Shown piece after piece: positions 37,801-48,655 of a stretch of DNA of 64,000 bases. Position numbers and translations under genes: made by a program. The notes below the pieces were generated by a model. The model saw only the letters and a program-made list of their open reading frames with translations. It searched no databases and had not been told where the DNA came from. Origin of the DNA: Caprimulgus europaeus (Eukaryota; Chordata; Aves; Caprimulgiformes; Caprimulgidae); assembly GCA_907165065.1 (NCBI GenBank), contig OU015523.1, forward strand, positions 18,847,834 to 18,911,833. The letters are read 5' to 3'. Every line of letters begins with the position of its first letter. Positions within the stretch are counted from its first letter, which is position 1.

Positions 37801-40800
37801 GCCCCTACTCCTTTACAAAGGCATTATTTAAAGTACATATACATACATATTCATTAAATTTAAGTTGGGTTAAGCTAATTAGTTCCAAGAAGTTTTTAAT
37901 AGAAGTTCACTCCCATTCCGCTTGCGCACTGCCTCCTGTTGGTGCTTGTTAGCACCCTTTATCACTATAAACTTTTTGCCTTTTCTCCTTGCACATGCTC
38001 AGTAGCCCCTTGAATTCTTAACCGCTAGACCAAACAAAGCCAGCTTCCGTGCTTCAGGCTGCAGGTGTTGCATACCAGCTCCTTCTTATCTTGCTCCAGA
38101 CTCCTCACGTACCAGGCGTTGCAAGGCTTTTGCTGATAGTGTGGAATAGCTTGTTAGTTATTGTAAAAGTTTCCAACCCAACACAGACAAAACGATCTAA
38201 ACTAAAAGTTTCCCACCTAACATAGAGACAAATGAATTAAACTTGTTTTCTGAAGTTTAATTCTTAATACAGAAAAAAATGAATCTTAGACTCATTTTAT
38301 AAAATCTAACTATATTTTATATGTTTGCTTATCATTCTCTAAGCAGCACTGCAGATAAACTACTGGCCTAAGTTAGTAAAAGTTTTCTGCCTACGTCTTC
38401 ACCAGCTGGTGCAGTGCACACGTACTCTTTGCGCACTGCGGCAAAAATAAAACGAAGCTCTGGAACCAAAGATGTACAGATGAGAGCGTAATGCATTCTC
38501 ATTGTTCACGTCTGCCAAAACACGCGCGAGCGATGCAGCTAGATTTACTGAGAGGTCTGCTTGCGTACTTACAGGCTCAAGTCTAATTGGGAATTTATTG
38601 ACTTTCATGAACCAGAAACAGGATAACTTATCTGGACAAAAATTCCCCTGCTTTTTAATCTCTGCAAAGAAATCATTAGCTCTTTGGACGCTATGCGCAT
38701 TTCGCTGGTTTAATTTGGCTTCTGTCAGTTTTTCCAATTGTTCTTATTTTACAACTCTGTATTGCATAGTATCTTACAGACTTTCTTTTATCTGTTTTCT
38801 TCTGTAAAATAAAAATAGATACCAGGGAATTATTTTCTATTCTATGTCAAGGCTGACAATAATGAATTTAAAAAAAAAAAATCTAAATGCTAAGGACATA
38901 ATAATGGAAATTATATCCACACTAAACTGCTCTTCTACCTTAAAAGTTTCTTTATAGACACAAACAAGCTAGTAGATACCTAGTTCAGCTCTGCTACTCC
39001 TCTGGTACCAAGCCTGGCAGCAGAAGCTATTGTCCCTGCTCTTGGTGAGGTACTCCTGGAAAATTTAAGCCTGAAATTTTTCAGTCTGAAATTCTGAAAA
39101 AAATTATGATCAATTGGAAAAATCTACTTCATAATCTTAGTTATAGCTTCTCTACTTGAAAAAGATGAAAAGAAGGCAAAAGAGTATAAGAGAATGCAGA
39201 AAAGAGACCTTTGGGTTTGCTGTGAAGGAGAGTTCACTAGGTCTAGTCCCATGTCCTGCCAGTGGTTATGCTGCCTTTGGGACCAGAGCCAGCAGTGTGG
39301 TACTGCCCTGCACTGCCAGCCTGGCACTGTGCTCTGCTCTACAGAACAGCCCTTAGGGAATTCAGAGACTTGGTCTGGAGGACATGATACACTGACTGTA
39401 ATATATAGCAAATGAAATCCTTCATGGATGCTTTAGGAGGTTTGAGGAGGCTTTTGACAAGTGGTCATCAGGATTAGGTTGAAATGTAAGTTTAGGTAAT
39501 TTGGACAGTAGCAGGGAGAAGATTGACATCAGCCTCTCTTACAAATAGTTGTATTGTTCATCCTTGTCTCAAATGAAAGTAAGATGTGAACAATTTGTTC
39601 CATTGAGATTTATTTTTAAAATCTTTCAGAAAGCAAGTGAAAATGTTATTTTTTCACTTATCAGAAGTGCTAGCAAAGACTATCAATATAAGCAAAGCAC
39701 TGGAAAATGGAGTTAACTATCTGGCAAACAGAACAAGGAGCTGCACTTTATTCTGCAGCATTTGGTACTGAGCTATTTGTGATGCATTATCACATGGTGT
39801 TTTGAGAAGGTCTGCTGTTAAAGCATTGCATCCCTGCCTGTCTCTTTGGAATATCTCTTCTTTCTCTTGGAATCAAAAGCTGAGCTCAAGTTGAGAGTGG
39901 CTGCTTCTTTGCAGATCGATGCTCTGCTTGAGGTTGTGGAGGCAGTACAAGGCAGAGTCGAAGTTTATTTAGATGGTGGAATACGGAAAGGAAGCGATGT
40001 GTTAAAAGCACTGGCACTGGGAGCGAGGTGCGTCTTTATTGGAAGACCAGCTTTATGGGGCCTGGCTTATAAGGTAAGGAGCTTTGAAGTATGTCTACTT
40101 CTCACACTCTCCAACACTCTGTTGTGATTTGAAAGTCATAGAGACAGTTTTCACCAGTGAAGAACCTTACCCATTTTTTGGTTTGTTTGTTTTGCTGAAT
40201 TTTAAGTGGGAACACCCCAAATTAAATCAAAATCAGACATTTTTCTGTAATTTAAAAATACCATTGAATTTTACTATTTCAAATACAATTTTCAAGCTGA
40301 TAACATTGTTTTATGGGACCTTATATCTTGGTGTTGCATTTTGGTGCTAAAATACTGGAGAACTCAGGATAATCAGTGCTTTTGGAAATTGGAGGTGGGT
40401 ATATTTGCCATAAAGTTGACTGATGATTTTATTTCCCATCAGCTTACTTGGAAATAATACATGGTTTTGATACAGCAGTTTCATAGTGGTGTTATGAAGT
40501 CTTCAGAAATACAAACTGAAATCCATCCCACTGATTTGTGAAACATTTTGGACAAGACTGAGCACAACTCTATCCTCTAGGTGCCTAAGCATGCCACTTA
40601 CCTCAGTTTCAGCTTTGCTGCTTCTTAGCTGTTAGCCTATTTCAATGATCCTGAGTCATGCATTCAGCCTCTGAAGCAGAAGGTAAACATAATATAATTA
40701 AAATTGAAATGTAATTATACCAGATGTTTGTTTTGCTAAATTTGTGCATTTTAGCCTCTGGACTGGAGCTTTGAAGCTTTTCTCTAGAAGAAAAAATATT

Positions 40801-43095
40801 TATTTTTATGGTCTAGAACCGTTTACTATCCATCTTCTCAATGAGAATTCTTTGATTCACTGTGACTCAAAGTGGTGTGATTGCTGTGGATTCCAGCAGC
40901 TAGGCTTTAATTAAGAAATCACCTGAATCTTGTGAGAAACCTGGAAGAGTTGGCAGCACAGTTTCTGTTGCCAGAAAAAAAAAGGGCTTAACATGAAAAG
41001 GGTGTTGCTGTGAGTTGCTTGCATTTTTTCCACAATGCTAACAGAGAAGAGATGGAATTTTTTAAGTTCAGCTGTGCTTTGGTATTATGTTCCACAGAGT
41101 ATCCCTAAAGATGTATCTCACTGGTATTGCCTTGGCATAAAAGAGAGTAAGCACATGAACAAGCACTGACATGGTCTGCACCTAAAACTTTATTGAGTGC
41201 AAGAAATAAATACAAAAATTAAGAGAAAAAAGAAAAAATCCCCCAATATTTTACAGTAAGATCAAAATCATATGTACATTTTATTGGCTTTTGAGCTTCT
41301 TGGTGTCACTTGGTTGGAGGAAAACACATAGTACAATTTTTAAAGACTCAGTCCAGTGTCTGAGTAAACTAAAGTTTTTAAGGCTGGACCATATATAAAA
41401 CTCTCATTACTTCATAAAACACTATCAGCTTTGTAAGGCTTGACATTTTAAAGCAAGCCCATTGATGGAGGTTAACTGAAAGCTAAGGAAAAAAAAAAAA
41501 AGCTAGAAAATGTCAGAAGTGAAAAACAGCTTTGTTTTCTTTCTTTGTTCAGATGTATCACAAAAGGAAAAGCATCTAAATTAATCTGTGATGAACTGAG
41601 CACATCCATCATACACTTTTAATCATTCATCTGTATGAGCGACTGGAATTGGCACCGGCTTAAGGGACTGTCCCAGCTCTCACAGCACAAGCATCCTGCA
41701 GCATTGCTCTGTGCCATGTTCCTTTTACCCTGACTGCTTTCTTTGTTGGAGCAGGGCGAAGAAGGTCTCCAAGACGTTCTGAGGATTTTGCAGGATGAGT
41801 TTCGTTTGTCCATGGCCTTAGCTGGTAAGCGTTTTGCAGGTTGCAACCTGTGATACAGAGGTTTTGCAAGCCATCCAAAATCAGAAGCTTGATGAATGGG
41901 TCACAAGAAGGGAATCCGTGCAAACTGTGCTGATTCTCGTTGCTGTATTTAGGGTGATCCTTTGCTTCCTGTGAAACCACTTGACATTTCAGGTGCCACA
42001 GCAATGAAGCTTGCAAGGAGGAATTAGGTCAGCTTTCTGACCTAATTAAAGAGATGCAAAATTGCAAAGTAGAGCTGAGTAAAACTTAGAATTTCTGTTC
42101 TTCTAGGAATTGCACATGTTTTTCAGTATTTAATATTTACCAGTGTAAAATCCAACCAATTTTTTTGCTGCATGAAAAGCTCAGAAAAAATGGATGCAGA
42201 ATTTTTCTCTGTGTATTAGAGAGTAGAATCTTTCTGTGCAGGTTCAAATTTCTGCATCCCACATACTTTAAAAGCCTCTGTGTCTCCTCCAAGCTTTTAC
42301 TGTTCCTTGTTCTGCATTTCTTACTTCTGCTCTTACCTGTAGCTGCCGTGTTTGACCACCTCACTGAACAGCAGATTTGCACAGCCCAGTGCAAACTCCA
42401 GTTTCACACATGAACAAGTATAACATGCAGGTCATGTGCAGAAGTATCCAGACATCTCACCTCAAATCATGTTTTAAAGATTTTCATGCTCTAGTGACCA
42501 TGAACTCAGCAATGCTGACTGGGAGACTGGAATTGAAACCCTGTTGGGCATTTCTTAATAGTCTGTTACTTTTTCAACTAGTAAGGATTCCTACAAGGTT
42601 TTTTTTCCAGGAGGCGCTCACACTTTTTTACATGCAAAAGGGCACTGAACTCGGCAAGGGTGGTGGGTTGGGACCTGCTGTGAAATTCCACCTGGATTTG
42701 AACAAGTGAAATGGAATTGCAAATCTTCACCTCTAGTCACTTGATGCATGGCGATCCCTGTTTCTTCTCTGTCTACCTTCCTCTTCTGCCTGGATCAGAA
42801 GGCTCCCTGCTCAGCTTGTTATAAGGATCCTTCTTATTTCACACATTTAACTCTTCTGTATGGGAAGCTTGGTGTCTAACCTCAAGGCTGAAGATGCCAT
42901 TGAGGAGTAGGGCTCCTCTACCAACTTACCCTAGATGGCTCAGACAAGACTAGACCATGATGGGGAGAGGGTGCCTTCCAAGTTTCTCCCACAGACCTTC
43001 CACTCTCATCAGCATATTTCATTTCTCTATTTATTTCAGGCTGTGCCAGTGTCTCAGAGATCGGCCGACACCTAGTTCAGTTCTCAAAGCTTTGA
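34716..43095 (+). CDS. HAO2: 2-hydroxyacid oxidase 2 (seven coding exons)
   Basis: FMN-dependent peroxisomal oxidase of 2-hydroxy acids (family known for medium/long-chain substrates; 2-oxoacid and H2O2 produced). Exons 34716-34846, 35653-35804, 36597-36880, 37261-37476, 39915-40073, 41755-41824 and 43040-43095 join in one frame to 355 codons; human HAO2 is of similar size. All introns are GT-AG. Visible family residues: IAPTG (Pro77-Thr78), Ser106, Gln128, Tyr130, Thr156, Asp158, Lys226 in IIKGI, catalytic His250 and Arg253 in SNHGGRQLD, Asp281 and Arg285 in YLDGGIRKG, and Gly304-Arg305. Phe24 stands where glycolate oxidases have Tyr24, as in HAO2 rather than HAO1. The C-terminus SKL is a canonical PTS1. 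The start at 34716 aligns with mammalian N-termini (MVCLSDF), with G at -3 and +4. HSD3B follows downstream in the same orientation. Confidence 0.95.
34847..35652 (+). other. HAO2: HAO2 intron 1
   Basis: A GT-AG intron of 806 bp. Its main content is a pentanucleotide repeat at 35071-35152. Confidence 0.9.
35071..35152. repeat. (TGGTA)16 microsatellite
   Basis: About 16.4 perfect pentanucleotide units in HAO2 intron 1. The absence of interruptions suggests recent expansion and probable length polymorphism. Confidence 0.98.
35653..35804 (+). CDS. HAO2: HAO2 coding exon 2
   Basis: Codons 44-94. It includes [19 protein letters not shown], the first beta strand of the barrel with the FMN-contacting Pro-Thr. 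Acceptor TTACAG, donor AGAG|GTACCC, phases 2 in and 1 out. Confidence 0.95.
35805..36596 (+). other. HAO2: HAO2 intron 2
   Basis: GT-AG, 792 bp. I see no repeat or other feature in it. Confidence 0.9.
36597..36880 (+). CDS. HAO2: HAO2 coding exon 3 (CpG-rich)
   Basis: Codons 95-189, carrying Ser106, Gln128, Tyr130, Thr156, Asp158 and the KRRDDIRN segment. Acceptor CTCAAAG, donor GAG|GTTTGT. It is far more GC- and CpG-rich than the other exons (about 19 CpG in the first 240 bp, with a GCGGCCGC site near 36666), while both flanking introns are AT-rich. Confidence 0.95.
36881..37260 (+). other. HAO2: HAO2 intron 3
   Basis: GT-AG, 380 bp. The exon 3 frame reads on into it for more than 80 codons, which is chance read-through. 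The next exon joins in frame from 37261. Confidence 0.85.
37261..37476 (+). CDS. HAO2: HAO2 coding exon 4 (catalytic His)
   Basis: Codons 190-261, phase 0 at both ends. It carries Lys226 and the active-site motif SNHGGRQLD with His250 (proton acceptor in this family) and Arg253. Acceptor GGCTTTAG, donor ACC|GTAAGT. Confidence 0.96.
37705..38222 (-). mobile_element. Endogenous retrovirus LTR-like element, antisense to HAO2
   Basis: On the - strand this looks like an LTR. It has a possible TATA-like stretch, then an R/U5-like block with an ATTAAA hexamer followed about 15 bases later by CTTTATAACTCTCTTCGAG and the terminal GTTTGATTCCACA, which ends in CA at 37705. The other end is either the TGTTGGGTTGG start (38183) or the similar TGTTAGGTGGG start (38222). 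CpG content is much higher than in the surrounding intron, which suggests a fairly young insertion. I could not find a target duplication. It resembles bird beta-retrovirus (ERVK-type) LTRs in style, but the family is not certain. Confidence 0.55.
38399..38737 (-). other. Open frame beside the LTR, possible retroviral internal relic
   Basis: An open - strand frame of 112 codons starting [19 protein letters not shown], in CpG-rich sequence directly next to the LTR-like element and in the same orientation. That position fits leftover internal sequence of the same provirus, but I recognise no gag, pol or env motif. It may be chance. Confidence 0.3.
39915..40073 (+). CDS. HAO2: HAO2 coding exon 5
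   Basis: Codons 262-314, phase 0 at both ends. It includes the FMN-phosphate-binding region [16 protein letters not shown] (Asp281, Arg285) and [12 protein letters not shown] (Gly304-Arg305). Acceptor TTTGCAG, donor AAG|GTAAGG. Confidence 0.96.
40074..41754 (+). other. HAO2: HAO2 intron 5
   Basis: GT-AG, 1681 bp, AT-rich. I recognise nothing else in it. Confidence 0.9.
41755..41824 (+). CDS. HAO2: HAO2 coding exon 6
   Basis: A 70-base exon, codons 315-337 plus one base: [20 protein letters not shown], the penultimate helix of the fold. Acceptor GGAGCAG, donor GCTG|GTAAGC. It was found by matching the family C-terminus. It is too short to show as an open frame with its own start, and the longer - strand frames over it are shadows. 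Confidence 0.95.
41825..43039 (+). other. HAO2: HAO2 intron 6
   Basis: GT-AG, 1215 bp. Nothing recognised. Small open frames here have no family match. Confidence 0.9.
43040..43095 (+). CDS. HAO2: HAO2 coding exon 7 with PTS1 and stop
   Basis: The terminal coding exon, 56 bases: (G)[17 protein letters not shown] then TGA. Acceptor TTATTTCAG. It matches the HAO2 C-terminus of mammals, which ends VQFS(R/K)L. The last three residues, SKL, are the strongest form of the peroxisomal import signal. Confidence 0.96.
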
Positions 43096-43604
43096 ACAGC
43101 CTCCTGCAATGGCCACAGAAGAGACACATCTCACACTGAGATCCCAAAGCAGTCTGAAGAGAGAAAAAGGAGGTGCAAACATCAAACGTGCAATAAGTAT
43201 CTGATAAGGCCTTCAGGAAACTCCTGAGGAGATTGGGAAAGGCTCCATGTTAGCAAAGGCCATTATCTGCTTTTATTGAGACCAATTTGTTCTTTAACAC
43301 TTTGGGTAATTGTTACTTGCTTAAATACATTTACTTTAAACTGGCTGTTCCCAGGCATTATCTGTGTTGGGCCTTACTCCCAAGCTCTGTTACATTTGGT
43401 AGCCAGACGTGGAAGATTATGTCTCTTGCTTCTTCCACTTGGTTGTCCTACCAAGTCTGACTGTGGCTCAAGCTACACACCTTTCCTGCCCCAGCCAGTA
43501 AGTGTTGTGGCTGATATCTTCCACAGCCTGGGCTTTCCTGGATGTACTCATGGCAGATACAGAAATAAGATGCCCCAGCTACCCTTTACGGTGGCAGGGG
43601 GATC
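43096..43604 (+). other. HAO2: HAO2 3' UTR / flank
   Basis: Downstream of the HAO2 stop, presumably 3' UTR. I find no AATAAA or ATTAAA between the stop and the LTR that begins near 43605. Only weaker variants such as AATACA occur. Confidence 0.55.
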
Positions 43605-44209
43605 TGGTGGATTTAACCTGTCTGACAGCCAAATCCCAAGCAGCCGCTTGCTCACTCTTCCCTGATGGAATGGAGGAGAGAATCAGGAAGGTGAAGGTGA
43701 GACAAAACCAATTTTGTGGGACAAAACCAATTTAATAATTGAAATAACATTGAAATTAAATAATAATAACAGTAATAATGGAATATACAAATGAATGATG
43801 AACATTGCAATTGCTCACCACCCGCTGACCGATGCCAAGCCTGTTCCTGGATAACAGTCCCGGAGCAGGGACAATTCCAAAACCAAAACTGCAATCCCAG
43901 AAGAGAGAGAGAGCCCAAACGATCTGAGAAAAATCCAAGAGCTTTCCAGTCAACCGTCATTAATGCACTGAGCATATCCAAATGCCAGTTTGGGTTTGCT
44001 AATTTACTACAATCCCTCTCACAGTCTTTTATACCTGCAAATTAGCAAAACATGGGGAAGTTGGAAAAGTCCTTTGTCTCTAGTAACAACTAAAAATGAT
44101 AGCATGTTATCAACATTTTTCTCATAACAAATCCCATACTGAAACCAAAATACAGCACTATTCTAGCTACTAAGAAAAAAATTAGCTCTATCCTAGTGAA
44201 ACCAGGACA
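43605..44209 (-). mobile_element. Solo LTR, ERV-L-like, older copy
   Basis: About 605 bp, collinear with the LTR at 63341-63945. Both share a TTTAAC...GCAGCCAA-type left end, an AT-rich run of AATAATA repeats, a GCTCACCACC(C/T)GCTGA block, the CAATCCCAGAA block, and a right end TCCTAG(T/C)...AAACCAGGACA. The revcomp begins TGTCCTGGTTTCACTAGGA, the start typical of a common bird LTR group, so the element probably reads on -. No clear target duplication. No internal retroviral genes are attached. Confidence 0.8.
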
Positions 44210-47200
44210 GAGGAGTCTTGCCCACTAAATGCAGAGAAATTAAATCACTAATAACAAAAGCAACACCCTGTGCTCCCCAAAGAGAGTGCCTCTTCCTTCA
44301 CTACACAGTTAATTTGCACTGCAAGCTCATCTGAGCAATGGTCAGGACCCATGCATTTTCAGAGCACAGCACAAGTTTGTGTAAGTGCATAAATAACTCA
44401 CCCAGTGCCTTGATTTCTGCCCATGGATGAGTGTGGCCAGTGCAAGCTGGTGGAGCAGACAGAACCTGCTGGCACCACCAATAAGCACACGGCCTTTGCT
44501 CTTAGAAGATGTTGCAGAGGCAGCGACGTATCTGTTACCAGCATAGAGCAGCACAAACCCTTGCTCCCCAAGGTAACAGAAATGTGTGCTCATCCCTTCT
44601 TTGTCAAAGCTTCTTCCTGAGACATTGGTCTTGCCTCTCCATGAGGAAGCACAACCTTGGCTGTACCACCCACCTGCCATCACTTGGTGGTGATGGGTCC
44701 TTAATAACAACTAGGAACTTGCTCTTTCTTTTTCCCTTCCCTTCCCTTCCCTTCCCTTCCCTTCCCTTCCCTTCCCTTCCCTTCCCTTCCCTTCCCTTCC
44801 CTTCCCTTCCCTTCCCTTCCCTTCCCTTCCCTTCCCTTCCCTTCCCTTCCCTTCCCTTCCCTTCCCTTGGGAGTGTTTAACAATATTTGGTTTTTAATCT
44901 TTATATAATGCTGTCCAAATAAAGGTGTAAGCAGAATTACTCTATTTAAAATGGCTAAAACCCCCTGCGGACCCATTTGGTCTTTGTTGTAAATGTGGTG
45001 TGTAAATCAGTGGGAATTGGGCCAGTGTAACTGGGAATAAGCTAAATCCTCATAAAGAGTTTAACTGATTTAACTACTTGGGCTTAATCAGGTCTTTTAA
45101 ACAAGGCTAGGCAAACTAGGACTATACACACATAAAATCCACTACTTTGCCTCATCTTTAAAAATGCAATGTCACCTTAAATATATCTGGTAATACACCT
45201 GACCTTGTTTTCTTATAAATACTTTTTAAGGTCAGACTCAGTGGTGTAGCCACTGCTTTTCTGGCACTTTAGGGCAGCACAAAATGGCTGAGGGATGCTG
45301 GACAGCAATGGGATGCCAAATTCTCCTTTGTGCCAAAGAAGTGCCAACGTGCTGCTTAGCGCATCTCCCTGGCTTCCCATGCACACAAGGCTCCCTTTCT
45401 TGTACACTTGCAGCTATTTTCTTCTTTCTCCTCTCTGCTAATTCCCTGGTTCTGCAAGAAAGAGAGGGGTTAAGTCATGCAAAGCAGAGCTGAGCTGGAG
45501 AAGACATCCAAATCCAGAACTGCTGTCCAAGGCTCTCCCACTCAGCTGATGCCTCACTCCACAGGATCCAAAAATGCTGATGTGCTCTCCCCCTGCCCTG
45601 TTCTTTGACACAAATATCAGTACTCCAAGTGGTCTGACTGTGCCTTCTCTGAACGGCTCACACCCTCCAGCATGAGTTGATCAGGCTGGAGAAGCCAGGT
45701 ATTCTTCTGCCTGGTGGAGTAGCTTGAGTACCTGGCAGAAGACAACCTTGGATGGTGGTCTTCTGCAAAATGCATGGCCCCGGGCACCTCTCCCAGAGGA
45801 CCTCGCTCTGTCCTCCCCTTGGAGCTGTGGCATTGTTCAGTAAAAGCACCAAGAAGAAGGAGCTGTGGGTAGGTAAGAGTGACATTTTGTAGGCTAGTGA
45901 TTGAGGTTGTCCTGTGTATGAAGGTGAAGGTGGGGGCACAAGGTCATTACTTCACCTAGTAATTACCTGTGGGAAAATGCTATAGAAGTCACCACTGCGC
46001 AGGGCTGCATGGTTACCTAACGCCAGTTTGTTGGATCTGGAGTACTCTGCGACCAAGTTTCAACAAGAAAGTGCCAGCTCTCCTCCCAGGAAACCACCTA
46101 TGAGCTTCCCTATGGTCAAGGCTCTCTCCTGTCAGAGAGGAGGTGCTGCATTCTGTGAGGAAGAGAAGGGATGTATGCTCCCCCAGTTCCCACTGGGCAC
46201 ATTGCCCACTGGCTCCTGGTGTACAAGGGAAAGCAGGGGAAGCAGCAACAGCACCTCCTTTGAACATAACTTAAAAGAATCAAATGAGACTCATTAGGTC
46301 CTAAACCTGCCAGAAGAGAGGCTTCCAGCTTATGCAAGTGGTTGAAGGCACCTGCTGTCAGACACGTCATCTGGCTATGTTCTGGAGAGGAGCAGGATTT
46401 CCAGCATGCTGCCTCTAATACCTCTCAGTGACTTCCCACTGAACATTTGAAATTTTTGAGATTTGTTTCTGGATGCTCTAGAAGACCCAGATACCAGGCT
46501 TTAGGAGCTGTGGGGTAGAGGGAAGAGGAAAAAAAGTCACAAAAGCTGAGTCATTGCAAGTGATTAACTTGAGGCAGTGAAGCATTTCCATGGCTCAGGA
46601 CCTTCACGTTTTCCATGGAGCAGCCCGTGGCTCCTGTTGCCACTGGCAGGCAGTGAGAGTGAGCAGGTGTCTGAATGCAGCTGTTGGCTTCTGGAGCTGA
46701 TGCTGTGAAATGGGAAAGTAGATGGTGACCGGCTGGGACAAGTGCACTTAAGCTCTGTTTCCGTGAAAATTAGGTGCTCTGCCTGGTAGATAATCATCAA
46801 GGCCTTTGCTCCTTATTCTACACTCCCATTCACTGAAAAAATCCAGGTGCTGAAAAATCACACATTTCTCACCTCGATTTCACTTAGAGACCTTTTACTT
46901 GCAGCCAGGCTCCATGCATGGCATGGCTGGTCTACTCATGCCCCTCCTCACAGCAGGCTACTGGTACTGCTCAAGGCTGCTCTGCTAAGGAAGAAAAAGC
47001 TCTCTTTTCAGACTCCAGAGTCCCAGCTTTCATTTAAAGCCAACGAAAACACGATGCTGGAAAGAATGTCATTGTTAAAATTGTGAAGGAAGTATTAAAA
47101 GGAGGAAAAACATCTTAAGAAACTCAGAGACATCTGCAGGAGCTGGAACAATCATGGTGAAAATTATTCTGCACTACTGAGCTGGCTTGTGGTGGCTTCA

Positions 47201-48555
47201 TTTACACCGCCATTGAGTAACATGGGCTTGAAATCTGTTTTGAAGGAAAGGCAATGCCATATCATGAAAATAAATACAGTGGTTTATTTTGTGATTTGGG
47301 AAGAAACATCTTGTAACTCATCTTCTTTGTTTTTCCTATGACACTGAAGCTGGGGGATGGATGATAGGAGGGCAGGCAGAGCTGAAGGACTTGTTAACTC
47401 TACTAAAGGGCAACCAGACAAATTGCAGCCTTTGATCAAGCTGTTCTGCAGGTTTGTTGTGTGAGACAACATAAACATCTTAAACCAGACTGTTTGCAGA
47501 GGCTACTAATTTTCAACGCCTGTGATGTGGATGTCTAGTGCAGTACACCTGGAGATAGATTTGAAGAGGCACACAAGTGAGTTAAAGGTCAGTTGGGGTG
47601 CAAGACTGCAGGCATTTGGGATGAGCAGCATCAGAGAGCTGAAATATCTTGTTCTTCAATCCTGTCTCTTGCTATCAGTCCTTTGCAGCCATACAATTTT
47701 TCTATCTGATTTTGCCAAACTATACAATGATCTAAAACATCTCCTAGGCCCTTCTGCCCTTTCAGATCAACATGTGTTACAAAACTGAGGCAATGCCTGG
47801 ACATTTGGATTGTTCTGCCTGCTCCCTGGCATTCTTCTTCCTGTGCATTGTTTGGGGGCTGGTGGTAAAATAAAAGGTGAGCTTGGATTTAAAGTTCCTC
47901 ATGGTGCTCAAAAGGTAAAACTAAGATTGTACCAGTCTTCACCTCTGGCATTTCCAATCTTTTAAATGTTTTGCACATAGAAATAGACTGAATTGGAATT
48001 TCTCCCTGTTCCCATGTATAGTCTGTAGACTTTATACCAACAGAATCATCTGAATTATTTTGGTTGATATTGCCTAAAAGTACAATAAAGCACAGCTCAT
48101 ACGTGTTTCAAAAGAATGATGTTAAAATCTGAAGAAACGTCAGGAAGGGTGAACAGCGTTCTGGTCTGGGACTCAGGGGCCCTGGCATTTCCACTTGTTT
48201 TCTGCTAAACTTTCTGCAAGATTTACTTGTTATGCAACTAGTGAACAAAATGTACAGTGGTGATTGAGTGCCAGACCTTCTAGCACACCACTGCTTCACC
48301 ATTGTACAGCTCTCTTGTTTAAGATACCAAGCAGACTTCAGGTCTATGTGTGCACTCTTCCCTACCATCCCCTCTTCTCCAGGGCCAAGGGCACCTGAGA
48401 ACTGAACAGATCTGTCAACTATTACCATAATACTACTGTTATTTCCATAACATACAAACACAGGAGTAGGGGAAGGGAAGATTTTCCCTGTGAGGTTTGT
48501 GCAAATATCATGCCGCAGTGATCAGCACCAAAGGGGTACCACTAAGGAATAGGTC
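44210..48555. other. Intergenic between HAO2 and HSD3B
   Basis: Contains the (TTCCC) tract at 44732-44868. No other repeat or coding exon is recognised. Open frames are short and unsupported. Confidence 0.5.
44732..44868. repeat. (TTCCC)27 homopyrimidine microsatellite
   Basis: 137 bp of perfect TTCCC units, a homopurine-homopyrimidine mirror repeat that could form triplex (H-) DNA. The long open frames of simple repeated residues on both strands here are artefacts of the repeat. Confidence 0.98.
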
Positions 48556-48655
48556 ATGTGCTCTGAGCAACCTGATCTAGTGAGAGATGTTCCTGTTCAC
48601 TCCAGGGGGGTTGGGCTAGATGGCCTTGAAAGGTCCCTTCCAACCCAAACCAAGC
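48556..48655 (+). mobile_element. CR1 LINE 3' UTR fragment
   Basis: About 100 bp in + orientation: TCTGAGCAACCTGATCTAGT, GGGTTGGGCTAGATGGCC, then GGTCCCTTCCAACCCAAACC. It lacks the ATTCTATG tail and all coding sequence. Confidence 0.88.

Larger units (their letters stand above)
37477..39914 (+). other. HAO2: HAO2 intron 4
   Basis: The longest HAO2 intron, 2438 bp, GT-AG. It holds an antisense LTR-like insertion (37705-38222) and adjoining CpG-containing sequence to about 38740. The rest is AT-rich. Confidence 0.9.

Noticed and set aside
41660-42016. 118-codon - strand frame over HAO2 exon 6
   Set aside because: The + strand here encodes the conserved HAO2 segment with proper splice sites. 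The - frame is its shadow.
44509-44976. Frames with repeated Phe-Pro-Ser-Leu or Gly-Lys-Glu-Gly units
   Set aside because: They are produced by the TTCCC microsatellite, with no sign of a real repeat protein.
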